DNA of 64,000 bases, taken from positions 74,946,593 through 75,010,592 of the forward strand of contig OW388289.1 in the NCBI GenBank assembly GCA_936450465.1. The letters run 5' to 3'. The DNA is from Gibbula magus. Taxonomy: Eukaryota; Mollusca; Gastropoda; Trochida; Trochidae. A program made the translations under genes and the position numbers. Positions 1-10,565 of this stretch are shown here, piece after piece. The notes under the pieces are model-generated. The model searched no databases. It saw only the letters and a program-made list of their open reading frames with translations, and was not told the DNA's origin. Position 1 is the first letter of the stretch, and every line of letters begins with the position of its first letter.

Positions 1-2600
1 TACTTTAAAAAAATAACTATCTTTATAAGAGGATTTTTAAAAAAACAGAATCGTGTTTGCTCTTAACGGAATATAAATCACTAGGTAACTCAGCGCAGTT
101 ATGCAAATCTTCTACAAACGAGACGGTAAAGGTCATGCAAGATAAGTCAACGCGGAGTGCCGATCATAAACGGATAGCTTAGGGGTGTAATTACATTGTA
201 TGATTTTCATTCCAACAAGTATTAGAGGTATCTTTGTTCTGAAGCAGCTTGATGAATTATATCCCTCTTGTGAAGCAACAGGATGAAATATATTTTCCTT
301 CTAAATAATAAATTATATCATGAGCAACTTTGCTCAATACAATCTGTTTGCTGATACAAAACTCATTACGCCAAGATTGGAAAGTTATTTCCTTCATGAT
401 TAACACTTGTGATGTGATTATATCTAGCTGAGACGAGCTATTGCAGCTATTGAGGGCATATAAAAGGCCCAGTGAACAGGTGGTAGCCATATTGACACCT
501 ATTAACTGTCGCCGCGGGACCTGCCTCTCCGGCCTTGATCCAGCATACAGTTAGTTCGCGAAAACAAATGGTTTAATTCCACTGTAATTGTACACATCGA
601 CTCAACTGGTATCAATTTAAGACTGAGAATCGTCTAAATATGGATATAAGACATGTTCTACTGTCAGACCTTAGGGAAAGTATTTTCAATAATCTTATTC
701 ACTTGACTTGAAAACTTGAAACGGATAAATCGGTTCATCAGGCTATAATTAAATGGTGTTACTCCGAATAGATAATTCAGTCTGTTAGATACAGCTGTCC
801 ATTTATAAAACAGTTTATCTGAGGTAATATGATCAAAACGTTTAAGGGTTGTTTATGTTAAACCAGAATTTGGCAGTTGTCAATAACTTTTTCTTTCAAT
901 AGACAAGTTGCTTTTTCAATTGAATGATTTTAACAATATTGACTCGTTTTAATTCATAGCAGTAGTTCATTATCACTTAATCTTTAGAATATAACATGTC
1001 ATATAATAATAGTTCACAACGTCACCAGGGCAAGAAAGTGACGGTCTAGGTTAAAACGAAAAATGAATATGAACTGTTCATTTGTTCTGTATCTTTTAAA
1101 TCGAATCTGTATCCATAGATTGATCGAAACCCGAAATGACATTTATTTAGAAACTGCACTTGTTTTTAACTTTATTAAACTACAAGGTGGTTACACAGGG
1201 GCGTAAGACATATACCTATATAGACCCTACCCTATTACTATATAAAAGGAAAGGGATGTAACGACGAAACCAACCCCATGCTCATTCAAAGTCATATTTA
1301 GCATCAAATACAATTTTTACGGCACAGTCGATGGCTACGATACGAAAGCTATATGATTTCCCAACAAAATGAGCTATAAATGGTCACAATCAGATCATTA
1401 TTCGAACATGCAAACTCCCGTGATGTGAAGATCCCATTTAAATAAGTTCGGATATTATTTTTGCAGAATGTACGTCAATAACGGAGATGTTATTTGAAAA
1501 TATTAAGCGTACATTGTTCAGTTTATTTATTCAGGCCACCTCCAGTTTCTTAAGATAAGTCTTATATGCATTGCAGCATTACGTTAATTCAGGATAACAC
1601 TGTCATTTGTACTAAAACATGTACATATATAAGTTTTTAGATAAATCGTTATATGTATGTGTTCATCTTATTTCAGCAGTGAATGGTAATTAAATTAATT
1701 TCATACCCATGTTTGTTTTCTTTGTTTCTTAAGCTAGTTTATTATTCTTTTAATGTATTCATCACTCACCTTTGCCTTCAAATATTCTGTAAATACTCGC
1801 GATTTCTTATTCACGATTTCTTAATTGGTTTCATCAATTATAGAATAAAACATCAGAGACACCAGTGGGGTTAAAATAACAATACTAGTTGATTAAGAGG
1901 TTAATGTATCTACATTGACCGGGTGTGAGCAACATGTCTCAGTTGACAATAAAATGGGAGCTCTTAAATGCAAATGATTGTTCATGTAAACCACATCCCC
2001 CTTTAATTAGGATATACAATTGTACCAATTCCTGAATATTTTGAAGCTAATGATGTATACATTATACATATCTACTAATGTCAATATGTGTGTTTTGTAC
2101 AAATATATTTGTAACCGCTTGACAAACTATTTTGTTTTTGATTAATTTATATCGTGCTTTAGAAAGAGCTGTTTAAACTTTCGACAACGTCAGTAAGGTG
2201 TTGGCGACATACGGGAGTCGTTGATAGTCCCAGTGGCCACCAGCATTCATCGATTGTCAAAACAAGTAGCCCCAGAATGGGAGTAACGTTACACCTCACA
2301 GAGACACGTTGATCAGCCTCCTACACATTCTGACAACTCCAAACTTTGACAGGATAAACTCTGATAGCTTCAAAGATGTAATTCATCTTCAACACTACCT
2401 TATACGATATTCCTCTTCTGAAATTGTTAAAGGTCGCTCTTCTCTGCTTGCCATTCCAACAGAAACTGATGTTAAGAATAGAATATAGTCACAAGTGACC
2501 ATAAAAGGATTCAGCGCATAAATGAGACAATTACTTTGAATGTTATGACATTTTCCATCGTTGAAAACAAGTTGCAAGTCTTTAGAGGTATTTTGAAAAA
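1..2600 (-). repeat. Diverged partial copy E of the ~11-kb macrorepeat
   Basis: This stretch aligns block by block, with gaps, to copy A. Positions 50-650 match 16800-17350, 1810-1900 match about 22020-22110, 1990-2100 match 22170-22280, and 2190-2580 match 22370-22660. Positions 655-830 match the reverse complement of 45470-45660 in copy B, so a block lying between these two in B is missing here. Orientation is the same as copy A and opposite to copies B-D. Many indels and substitutions mark it as older than B and C. Frames such as 257-490 (minus) are not preserved as open frames in other copies, so I do not call a gene. Confidence 0.75.
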
Positions 2601-3960
2601 TTTGCCCATGTCTCTAATGAAAAAATGGAAAAATCACACACTAATGGACCCCTACATTACGTTTCTCATGTTTAAGATAAAACGGTTAATATATTCATAC
2701 TAAGGTATAACATAGAACATGTTATGCTTTAATTTCCACTTAGGTAGATGTACTCATCATTTAGATTGCATACATAATTAATGTGTTATGTTCTTCTGAA
2801 TATGCATTAAACTACTAAAAAATGCGTATTGTCGGACCCCAATACGACGTTTGTGATGTTTGAAGCTTAACAATCAAGTCATAAGTATTGCTCCTCTTGA
2901 AATTGTGCATACGTAGGTGTAAACTATGTGTCAATAGCTTATTCAATAAAGCACCTGTTTTCGGTTGAGGTTTGTTAAAAATGACGATTTTCGAAAAATG
3001 GCAATATTCAATGGACTGTAACGTTGGAACTTTTACAGATCTATGTTTGAAAATATTGTGCTTAATATTATATCTTTCCGCTTTGAAATCATATACAAAT
3101 CATGTTTGTATCTTTATTGGTTGAAGAACAATAATGCCCCTCGAAAAATCGCAAAATTGTCAAATTGCAATTTTCTTTGAAACTGAGGAAATTGTGCCCA
3201 AACTATCAACTTTTATATGATAATGATTTGTAGTGGAGTTGTTAAGGTAACCTTGTTGAACAGATGGCAAGAAATAGAATACAAATAAAACTATTTCTGA
3301 CAGAGTTATGTCCCAATGATTCAAAGGCTGAAAATCCATTTTTGAAAATGTTCTATTTTTAAAATGTTGTAACCCGTAAACGGATCATTGTAGAGCTTCG
3401 GTTTATAAGTTCATATAAACAGCAGTATTTCAGCTTCTAAATAAGCTATATTATGTGTCTGCATGTTTTGTCGTTATTTAGGAGAAGATTTTTGAAGATA
3501 CGTACCCTCAAATTTGCGAAAGTTCACCACTTTTTTTTTCGAAATAGCAAAAAATCTATTATTACGGCCGAAAATCGTTATAGACAATTTGATAAGGAAT
3601 ATTGTTGGGTATATCTTGGTGAAGGTTTTGTAAAATTATCTTGTTTAGTTTTTGAGATATTGACACTGACACTTTAATTTAATGTTATTCCTTGAATAAA
3701 AGAAATACAAAATACCCAGGTATAGTTGGACAAATATCTTTAACTGAGCTATATACACGAAAAACCATCACGTACTGGGCGGGTCGGCGGAAAAGAAAAC
3801 ACAATATGGAAAGGGAAGATGGAGGTAGAGAGCTGGAGAGGAATGAAAAAGTGACCAATGTGTGTTGTAGTGGAAGTGACGTCATGGAAAGAGGTAGAGA
3901 ACGAAAAGGGAAGAATAAACCGGAATGGGAATGATAAATGGAGGTGCCCCCGACAATAAA
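2600..3960. other. Unassigned AT-rich intergenic sequence
   Basis: No convincing gene, RNA or structured repeat is visible. Several short open frames overlap on both strands around 3450-3990, but they lack recognisable motifs. The part next to 3960 may be the 3' side of the hAT relic described next. Confidence 0.4.
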
Positions 3961-4440
3961 GACATTTAGTTTTAGCACTAAATGTTATTAACACTGGACA
4001 GAGTGGCTCTCTGATGGCTAACTAAATATGTTCCCTGCAGTGGCCAAAACTCGTTAACTTTCTACACTTGTAGCTGGCACTGACGACACTGGCACTGCCA
4101 ACTTCAACACTATGGAATAACCGCCACATCTCTCCTTCCACCACTAAAGGAGCTCAGAATTGACAGATGAACTCTGCTCTGCTATGTAGGCTTGGATTGA
4201 ACATTATAATCTCTCTTCAGCACTTTTTGCAGGTTGAACATTGCAAATAAATACATATCCAAACAGTGAATCAAGATCATCACCATCCTTCTGTATATCT
4301 GGACCTGAGGAGTCCTTCTCATCATGATCACCATCATCATCAAGCTGTCCTGCTTCTCCAGATAACTCCGGTAAGTCAGGTTTATCAGGGTCATCATCAA
4401 ACTGTGACTGGTTGTCTGGCTCTTCCTGTTTTACCTGAAC
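3960..4440 (-). pseudogene. hAT/ZBED-type transposase C-terminus, decayed
   Basis: Read on the minus strand from about 4440, the sequence encodes an acidic Asp/Glu/Pro-rich stretch. A hAT dimerisation block follows: an AYIAE segment, then a WWKE motif near 4130-4145, then PATSVES-stop-RVLATAGNIF at about 4020-4080. That last block corresponds to the family's TSVPSER(V/L)FSTAG signature. In autonomous hAT elements this domain completes the RNase H-like catalytic core that excises and inserts the element. At least three in-frame stops interrupt it, one replacing the Glu of the SER motif, so it is inactive. Just upstream, a pyrimidine-rich tract ending TTATCTTCAG at about 4440-4450 looks like a splice acceptor, suggesting this was a 3' exon. 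The N-terminal BED finger and the catalytic Asp residues are not seen in the window. The domain assignment comes from motif recognition. Confidence 0.7.
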
Positions 4441-4929
4441 CTGAAGATAAGGATAAGTAAGAAAATAATTCTTATTATTCCATGTAAACAGTTAATTATA
4501 GTTTATTTTTAAATCAATGAAATTATAAGTCACACTTAGTCACAATACGTGTCATAACACTCATAATATCAAACCTTTAATTTGCCTGTATATTTACCAA
4601 ATGAAAGAGTTTACTTTGATAATTACCTGGTACCTGGACACTACGCCTGGTATCTTTTTAGACAAAATACCAAAATTTATTTACCAATTTTTAAAGCTCC
4701 TAGCTTGAAGGAGGCATTCCCCTGGTAGCTGTTTTACCAATAACGTCCCACAGAGTATAAATAGGGTCTTGAGAATTTCAAGACTATTCCAATTATGGTA
4801 TGTTGCGGACAGCAAAAAATTAACAACCACTCATGGAAAAACAGAACAGTGTTCTTATTTTGGTGAAATATGATTTTTTAATGATCACATTCTGACATTT
4901 CTGGGAATTAAACCATACCAACCAGCTTC

Positions 4930-5407
4930 TAAGATTCAAGATGCCATTTTCTGACCATATCCTCAAAAATGGGCTTGGAGAGTGGGTGTCTTACACTCGC
5001 CTCTGAACAATAACTTTGATATCTCTTACTGTGGAGACACCTTATTTACAACGTACGACTATTACTAAAATAATTGAAAACAAATTTGTCCGCGAAAGGA
5101 ACATTGTTCCAATCCTGCCTCTTGTAATATCTGAGTGCTCTTCTCCATTCTCTTCTAGTTTTTCTCTCCAGCCATTCAAAATGACTTTTCAGCATGGGAC
5201 GTAGCATTTAAACCCAAATTGTTGTAGACGTCTGGAGATTGACATGTGAATGATCCGAAAACCAGCCCTTTTCTGCATAATACCCCTCGGAATGTTAGGA
5301 CTTGACAGCTGTTCAAGTACATTGATTTCGTATTCATCAGTCTTCTCCATGAGTTGTGCATAATGGTTTGCTTGATCTTCATGCATCAAAAACATCTTCT
5401 GTGACAT
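4930..5407 (-). pseudogene. Tc1/mariner-like transposase fragment, frameshifted
   Basis: The minus strand from 5407 encodes about 70 residues ending in a helix-turn-helix-like segment, ISRRLQQFGFKCYVP. After a frameshift near 5190 the reading continues as ERKTRREWRRAL and RQDWNNVPFADKFVFNYF. This order resembles Tc1/mariner transposases: a paired-type DNA-binding half, an Arg/Lys-rich linker, then the DW..V.FxDE.xF block holding the first catalytic Asp. Here the expected Glu after that Asp is Lys. The rest of the catalytic domain, including the second Asp and final Asp/Glu, is not recognisable further down. Terminal inverted repeats were not found. It lies directly downstream, in coding sense, of the DIRS relic. 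It could instead be another DDE family. Confidence 0.5.
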
Positions 5408-5479
5408 AGTTTCTTTTAATCAACTTTTTCATACCATGACTTGTGACCCTGCAATGTATATTTCGATCATTACTTTTGA

Positions 5480-6150
5480 ACTTCTATCTATTTCATTCCG
5501 CTGTGCCTGACGATGACTATCCAGAGGTATCTAATGTAAGGTATCAACCCCATCCAAGAGATTGAGAAGTCGTCAGGCTCGGGATGCCAAGAAACAAAGC
5601 ACTCTAATTGTTTATTTAGCTGTGAAGCAAACAAATCTACGTTTGGTACGAAGATCATATCACAAATTCTCCTAAAAACTTAGAAAAATGATAGGTAATT
5701 TGCCTCAACATGTTATTGCCCTGGGATATATCGAGCAGATAGGTATAGGTTTCTCGGGCTTCACCAATTCCAAATCTTTTTCTAGATTACCATTTTCCTA
5801 CACACTATCCCACCCACACAGGACAAAACGTTGTGGAATCCGCAAGCAGATTCCTCTACTTTTTGTCCTGTGCCATATTTGACACAAGCACAAGCATAAA
5901 GTGCTCTCTGAGCAAAACATATTGCCAAAAGTTCCAACATATTAGTGTGACAGCACTGTTCAGCCTCACACCATCTACCACCTATGTACGAGCCAGAAGA
6001 CACAAAAAACGCACCCCAGCCCACAAAGGAAGCATCTGTTTGCACAACAGGGAGCGGTCTGATCACCCTTGCAATTACACCTCTGGACATAATCAAGCCA
6101 CCAACACAACTCAGCACAGCTCTGATTGCTTAGAGAAAACTTGTCCTCGA
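5480..6150 (-). pseudogene. DIRS RNase H and downstream block
   Basis: The longest open piece (6117-5782) contains VVQTDASFVGWGAFF and, about 35 residues later, NMLELLAI. These are the expected first Asp and Glu of the retroelement RNase H active site, with GGRWCEAEQ between them. Slightly upstream in another frame is AELCWWLDY, the Trp-Trp block that usually precedes RNase H in DIRS and related elements. Downstream, after a frameshift near 5780, the reading continues as LSARYIPGQ, a stop, HVEANYLS, then VPNVDLFASQLNKQLECFVS near 5650-5570. The enzyme would remove the RNA strand during reverse transcription. Frameshifts and stops make it a pseudogene. The recombinase that normally lies beyond this point is absent, and an unrelated transposase fragment occupies that place. 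Confidence 0.82.
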
Positions 6151-6199
6151 AATATCCATTGAGTTCAAGACCTAAAACTTTATCCCTTTCTAAAGCCCT

Positions 6200-6360
6200 G
6201 TGGCCGTATGCATATATCGGGCGTAAGTCTTAGTCCAGGCGTAAGTATGAATTGCGCCCGAGCGCTAATCTACACCCTAATGCACATCCCTGACGTTAGA
6301 CAAGTTACGTCATGCTTTATGCCTCAGATTTACGCCACCTACCTAGCAGGCGTAAGCAAG
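6200..6360. promoter_or_regulatory. Left TIR and GGCGTAAG subterminal motif cluster
   Basis: The terminal repeat (6200-6227) runs into GGCGTAAG at 6220. Further copies lie at 6238 and 6349, and an inverted TTACGCC at 6330. Clusters like this typically bind the element-encoded Myb-like protein. That assignment is inference from position and repetition. Confidence 0.55.
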
Positions 6361-6613
6361 GCGTAGATCAGCAATGGCTGCCGTAGTCTATCGACACCGC
6401 AGACGACACTTAAATGGGAGCCGGATATTTAGAGACAGATGATATGGCCACCCGCTGTGTAGGCCTACATCTCATGGATCAAAACGAATTGAGAGAAAAG
6501 GAAAACCTTAATTTGTGTTTAGTTACTTTTATATATGCATAGATAACATTAAACATACGGTATATGCCTACCTGGCACAAATACAGTATACAACACATTT
6601 GAGAAGTGAGTCC

Positions 6614-7137
6614 TTATTTGTCAAAGTTAAGTTTACCATTCGTCAATGTCGACTTGGGTGGTACCGAGGGAGTGGTGAGTGTTGCCGGAGATGAAAGTGT
6701 AGCAGCAGCTGAGGTTGATGGCACTGTGACAGGTCAAGTGCGGTGTCAGGTTGAGCCGACTCAACTCCATCCTTTATCCGCACTAGCGATGACGAGTCTG
6801 TCCCGATGATGTCCAACACCCACAACGTGTTTGTTGACTCTTTAGGTCGAGGCCCACCGCCAGTCGCTGGGTTCTTCATAGCACTGACATCCCGCTTCGC
6901 TTTTGTAAGTAAATCTTTCCATTTCTTATTTATTTCTTTGATGTCACGGGTTACACCAGCCGATCGGGAGTTGATGACAGCCGCGATCTTTCTCCACTCC
7001 TCCGGTTTCTGTCTGTTTGTAACGGAATTTGTCAAACGAGACTGCAGTATATTCCTCCGTTCACTGTACATTTCGAGCAGACAAATTATTTCCCCATCAG
7101 TGAAGTTCGGCTTCCGTTGCTTACGTGAGTCCGCCAT
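6614..7137 (-). CDS. Myb/SANT-like DNA-binding protein of a Harbinger element
   Basis: The start is most likely the ATG at 7137 (MADSRKQRKPNF), in a good initiation context (ATAATGG), rather than an in-frame ATG six codons upstream. Residues about 8-90 form a trihelical Myb/SANT-like domain of the NAIF1/Myb_DNA-bind_5 kind: FTDGEIICLLEMYSERRNIL, then EEWRKIAAVINS, then KEINKKWKDLLTKAKRD. The family's hallmark TGGGP and a short LDIIGTDS motif follow. In Harbinger transposons this protein binds subterminal motifs and brings the nuclease to the ends. After about residue 140 the original frame turns into His/Leu-rich sequence and ends at 6643. A +1 shift instead gives a Ser/Thr/Pro/Ala-rich tail ending at TAA 6614-6616, so a single-base frameshift is likely. 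Confidence 0.7.
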
Positions 7138-7290
7138 TATGGATATGTCAAGCAAACTCGCGAATTCAAATGTTCGAAATCTAATTTTAGCTCGCTTACC
7201 CGAGGCTTAAGGCCTTTACGTCAGACTTAGCTGCGCCGGGTCTAAATGTAGGCTGTGCATGCAACGTTAAAGGAAGGCGTTGCTAAGCCT

Positions 7291-7344
7291 GGCGTAACGC
7301 TTTACGTCTGGCGTAAGCTACGCCTGAGATATGCATACGGCCAC
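7291..7344. promoter_or_regulatory. Right TIR and GGCGTAAG motifs
   Basis: GGCGTAA at 7291 and GGCGTAAG at 7310 precede the right terminal repeat, which ends ATATGCATACGGCCAC at 7344. The region mirrors the left end in arrangement. Confidence 0.6.
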
Positions 7345-7589
7345 TCTAGTACAGTGGGGTTTCTAGAACTGCATGAAAAGCATTCACAACAAGTCAAATA
7401 AAAGACGCCCATTTTCTGATCACCTGATCACCACCCGTCTATTTTTAAACTTTAAACGAGACAAAGTCAATAACAAAGACAAGAAAGGTAATTCCTTGGG
7501 AAGGTATCAGAACGGATCTTTCTCTGTTGATAGTGAAACTTACATATTCAAGTGGTCGTTAGAATATTAGTCTGCGGATTAGTCTGTTC

Positions 7590-8160
7590 AGAACCATAGC
7601 TTCATCAATATACTAGGGGCATCTGGTCCCAGACTTTGGCAAATGTGCAGAAATGGGTTTCAAGATTTTCGTGAAACCACGTGGAGAAGAACAAAAGGTA
7701 GGCCCACAAACTTATACATCTGTCCTCGACAAAAGAATTTCAATTTGTTGGTAGTCAGCATGAACAGGGACTGAAAAGTATGCTTCCTTCAAATCTTCAG
7801 AACAAAAATAGTCCCCTTTCTGGATAAGTTCAAGTACCGCCGAAATCTTTTTGTTAAAAATGCTCGTACACCACAAACTGATTAAGATATCGCAAGTTAA
7901 TTACAGGCCTGTACTTCCCATGAGTCTTAACTATAAGGTAAATATTGGAAACAAAATCACACTTCTCAGAGATGCATCAGACCACCGCCCCTTTCTTCTA
8001 AAGCTCACTAACCTCCCTATCCACTATCACTTTCTAAGTCTCGTTAAAATTAATCTCCCTGAGACGAGAGTACTGAAAATTCGAGCTGGTATCCTACCAC
8101 AGAATCGAGCACCCACTTATCATTAGTCAGTTCCTGCCATTCCTTAAGACGTGTTTTGAT
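7590..8160 (-). pseudogene. DIRS reverse transcriptase, frameshifted
   Basis: Successive minus-strand frames give RLKEWQELTNDKWVLDSVVG (about 8150-8085), KYRPVINLRYLNQFVVYEHF (about 7910-7850), KGDYFCSEDLKEAYFSVPVH (about 7820-7760), a GLPF-like block, FTKILKPISAHL (about 7660-7625), and a VY-(stops)/YIDEAM-like remnant near 7600. The Asp in DLKEAYFS is the first catalytic aspartate. The last block is the damaged counterpart of the Y-x-D-D motif. The set and its spacing match DIRS reverse transcriptases, which copy the element RNA into DNA. At least four frameshifts or stops are present. The thumb and RNase H linker beyond 7590 are poorly preserved up to the Harbinger insertion. Confidence 0.82.
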
Positions 8161-8169
8161 TTTTGCAAA

Positions 8170-9270
8170 ATTAATCACCTCTGCAGAGGACTATACTGTT
8201 GGTCGTTTGGGGTAGCACTCATAACAGTAGATGTTGGACCGCCCGTTCCCCTGGTTCTGCCTCTCATATGGCCTCTGAAGGGCAGGAATCCTCTCCTTGG
8301 AGCCTGAGCAGGGAACTATTGAGGATAAGGGTGAAATTGTACACGTCACTAGAAGCCTCTGCCACGGGAGGACCTCCATGTAACATCACTCATGACTTTA
8401 AGAGAAGATTCGCACCTCCTCATCTCCTGAGCGATGTCTCCAAACAGGTGTGGTCAGAGAACACAGCTTGGCGTAGGTTCATTTTACGTGAGGACACAGG
8501 AGGTAATGTCTTCTGATCGTGAGAGCGAACTTGGCCTGGCCCAGCAACAGCAAAGGGTCCTGCAAACAACGGAAGTTATAGTAGCTTTGGCCAGTTTGGC
8601 ATCCTCTGCAAGTTTGAGAATAGGCAGCATGCCTGCTGTAATGAGGTTCTGCAACTCTCGAACTGTCTTGTCATCACTATGTGCCTATTTGTTAAGCCAG
8701 CTTGTCACAATTAGCTGGAATTTTGTATTTCTTGACAACTTCATCAGAAGAGCACTAAGCTGTGAAAGCTAGGTTGAGCATATTTGCCAGGCTGTCCTTC
8801 ACTGGCTCGCCCCTCTCTTGAGCTTAAGTTTGGGTAAATCTTAATAAGTCTTGAGACGAGGGGTCAGGAAACTCAACACAATCTGGCAAATCTGGGTCTA
8901 CTATTCCAGAATCGTCAAGAAGTTCTGTAGGGTTCAGGGTTACACAGTAAATCCGCCTGGAAACCCAGCCTTTGCTTTAGGTTGGCAATATCAGATTCTG
9001 ACAGTTTATTTATGTCATTAGCTCTCTTCTTTTCCCACGAGGTTTATTAGCTTTATCCACTTTCTCTTCGGGTACTTGTCCAATTTAGACTTTTCCTTTG
9101 ACGTATCAATAGATCTGTCCTACGCCTTGTCAACGGCTGGGACGTCCCTTCTTCTAAGCCGAAACTGGACTTGAGCGATGTCAGAGGTTGTAAAACCATC
9201 AAAATTACTGCTAGCTTCGTCCTCGAGGGATAGCACTTCTTCGTCGTCAGACGTCGAATCTGGAAAAACA
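8170..9270 (-). pseudogene. DIRS Gag-like ORF1 remnant
   Basis: In mixed minus-strand frames there is DPDLPDCVEFPDPSSQDLL (near 8900), DSLANMLNLAF, then HSDDKTVRELQNLITAGMLP followed by ILKLAEDAKLAKATI (about 8680-8580). An Arg/Gly-rich tail reads FRGHMRGRTRGTGG (about 8280-8240). A helical middle followed by an RG-rich tail, lying immediately upstream of an RT, is the usual make-up of DIRS Gag proteins, which package the element RNA. Sequence conservation of these proteins is low, so the call rests mainly on position next to the RT and on the RG tail. Many stops interrupt it. Confidence 0.6.
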
Positions 9271-9279
9271 AAACAAAAT

Positions 9280-9790
9280 TCTTAGGTTAAATTCCAATGA
9301 CAGAACACAATTCCCGCCACAACGGAGACCAGGAAAAATCATATTAAACACACTAGGCATATGGGGGGTCAGGCAACCACTGGAACAGCTTTCAAGGAAT
9401 CATTCAAAAAAAAATAAAGACGATATGAAAATATAGGCTTCCGGAACTTCATTCTCGGAATAAAGAAAAGAAGAATGTGAAACCCTAACTACTTGGAAAA
9501 GCATTTGCTTCAAACAAGTCAACATTACAGTTATACCCGAACTACGTTATCAGCTAACAAAAACAAATTGACTGTGAAAAAGCTGCTCGAAACAACGTTC
9601 TAAGCCACAGTCAGGACAAGAAAATAATAATAAATGCTTACCTTCAAACAAGGACAAGTCCTTGCATCACGCAAAGCAAACCATAAGGCAAGCGTGAGCA
9701 ATCGGCAGCGTCTTTTCGGAAGGAACGAAAGAGCAAGAATGGTAAGTTAGCATCACACTTCCGTACTCATACATTCGCCTTTGACATTTG
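9280..9790. other. Unassigned spacer between two relics
   Basis: No open frame with recognisable motifs and no internal repeat is visible. It may include the 5' end of the DIRS element, but I cannot place a terminus. Confidence 0.3.
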
Positions 9791-10565
9791 ATGTTTTTTC
9801 TTACTTTCAACCATTGATAACTAAGAGTATCACTGATAGCTTCCTTGTTGACGTCTCTAAAACCGTCCCATGAAAATCATTCACCAACAAAAGCGCCTTG
9901 AACCTGTAAAGGAATGTAAGTTTCTTTGGACCTTGCAAGGATTTGAAAGTGGTTTGCTTGGCGATATTGTCGAGCGTTCTCGGTTCTGCAGTTAGGAGAT
10001 TGAAACGTTTGTCTGTTATTCTCAAGAAGAGATGTAAATGATCAATAACTACATGGGAGGGTAGAATGGACGGGAACAAAGGTTGATCAGTGATTGAGTG
10101 ATTATCTGGTGTTTTCCTGCGCCCACTAATGGTTGGAACATGCGCCTGCTCCGCAGCTCTATTCCTCTAAAGACCAGGTGTTTTGTTTCAGGTCCTTTAT
10201 CTCCTTCTTGTTACAAGACAATAAACACAAACATGCATAGCTGCGATCGATGATATCCTCACAGCTGTCAATTGAAACGTGTAGTATCCTCCAAGAAACA
10301 TTTAAATTCTGATGCTATGTCCCAGAACTTCTATTTCACTGTTTTGGTGTGATTGTATTTCTTGAATAAGATCGGCCAGTGTCGCCTTGATAGCAGTGTA
10401 TTTTTCCTTTATTCTCGATATGCACATTGGGTACGTAGCATGGTTGGAGAAGCCCTCGCTCACAAAATTGAAAGCAAAGATTAAAACAGTTATACGTTTT
10501 CCTACTCTTGTTTCATCTCCTGACAATTTATTTTCACTGTGTTTTCAGGTAGGAGATATGCGTAT
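9790..10565 (-). pseudogene. Relic of an uncharacterised multicopy invertebrate protein
   Basis: Three blocks read in order on the minus strand. The first, from about 10560, is KLSGDETRVGKRITVLIFAF and continues to TLADLIQEI near 10360. The second, near 10230-10150, is a CVYC/CLC-type cysteine segment and KEIKDLKQNTWSLEE, in two frames. The third, from about 10075, is PSHVVIDHLHLFLRITD followed by LLTAEPRTLDNIAKQ and a QGPKK segment near 9900. I recall this order (G-[ED]-GTR-x-GKR, a Cys-x2-Cys segment, then a VIDxLHLFLRI block) from unannotated proteins that occur in many copies in cnidarian and mollusc genomes, which suggests a mobile element. I do not know a biochemical function. Frameshifts separate the blocks, so it is not intact. 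Confidence 0.45.

Larger units (their letters stand above)
6200..7344 (-). mobile_element. Harbinger-like element with Myb/SANT gene only
   Basis: The ends form a terminal inverted repeat starting GTGGCCGTATGCATAT on the left (from 6200) and its near-perfect complement on the right (to 7344). It continues imperfectly into the subterminal region. The GGCGTAAG motif recurs just inside both ends: 6220, 6238 and 6349 on the left, 7310 on the right, plus partial or inverted forms at 6330 and 7291. The element is 1145 bp long and holds one gene for a Myb/SANT-like protein. PIF/Harbinger elements normally encode two proteins, a DDE nuclease and such a Myb-like partner; the nuclease is missing. It sits inside the DIRS relic between RT and RNase H. 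No clear 3-bp target duplication is visible (CCT on the left, TCT on the right). Confidence 0.75.
5480..9270 (-). mobile_element. DIRS-type tyrosine-recombinase retrotransposon relic, interrupted
   Basis: Three coding blocks in the expected order run on the minus strand: a Gag-like region (9270-8170), a reverse transcriptase (8160-7590) and an RNase H with its downstream block (6150-5480). The RT and RNase H motifs are of the DIRS kind, including KWVLDSVVGYQLEF, RPVINLRYLNQFVVYEHF and VDLFASQLNKQLECFVSW. DIRS elements normally encode a tyrosine recombinase instead of an integrase, and often an adenine methyltransferase. I see neither here, nor the split direct or inverted termini, so both ends look lost. 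A Harbinger-like element (6200-7344) separates RT from RNase H. Multiple stops and frameshifts mean it cannot be autonomous. Confidence 0.8.

Noticed and set aside
3685..3994. Three overlapping frames of 80-97 residues on both strands
   Set aside because: The Ser/Phe-rich and Glu/Arg-rich readings come from purine-rich DNA (3790-3930). No motif was found; at most this is the 3' flank of the hAT relic.
4182..4400. 72-residue Met-rich minus-strand frame
   Set aside because: It is an out-of-frame reading of the acidic region of the hAT relic. The neighbouring frame gives the acidic tract and joins the dimerisation motif.
5833..6162. 109-residue plus-strand frame
   Set aside because: It is the antisense shadow of the DIRS RNase H, which has recognisable catalytic motifs on the minus strand.
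6806..7210. 134-residue plus-strand frame
   Set aside because: It is the antisense shadow of the Myb/SANT-like gene.
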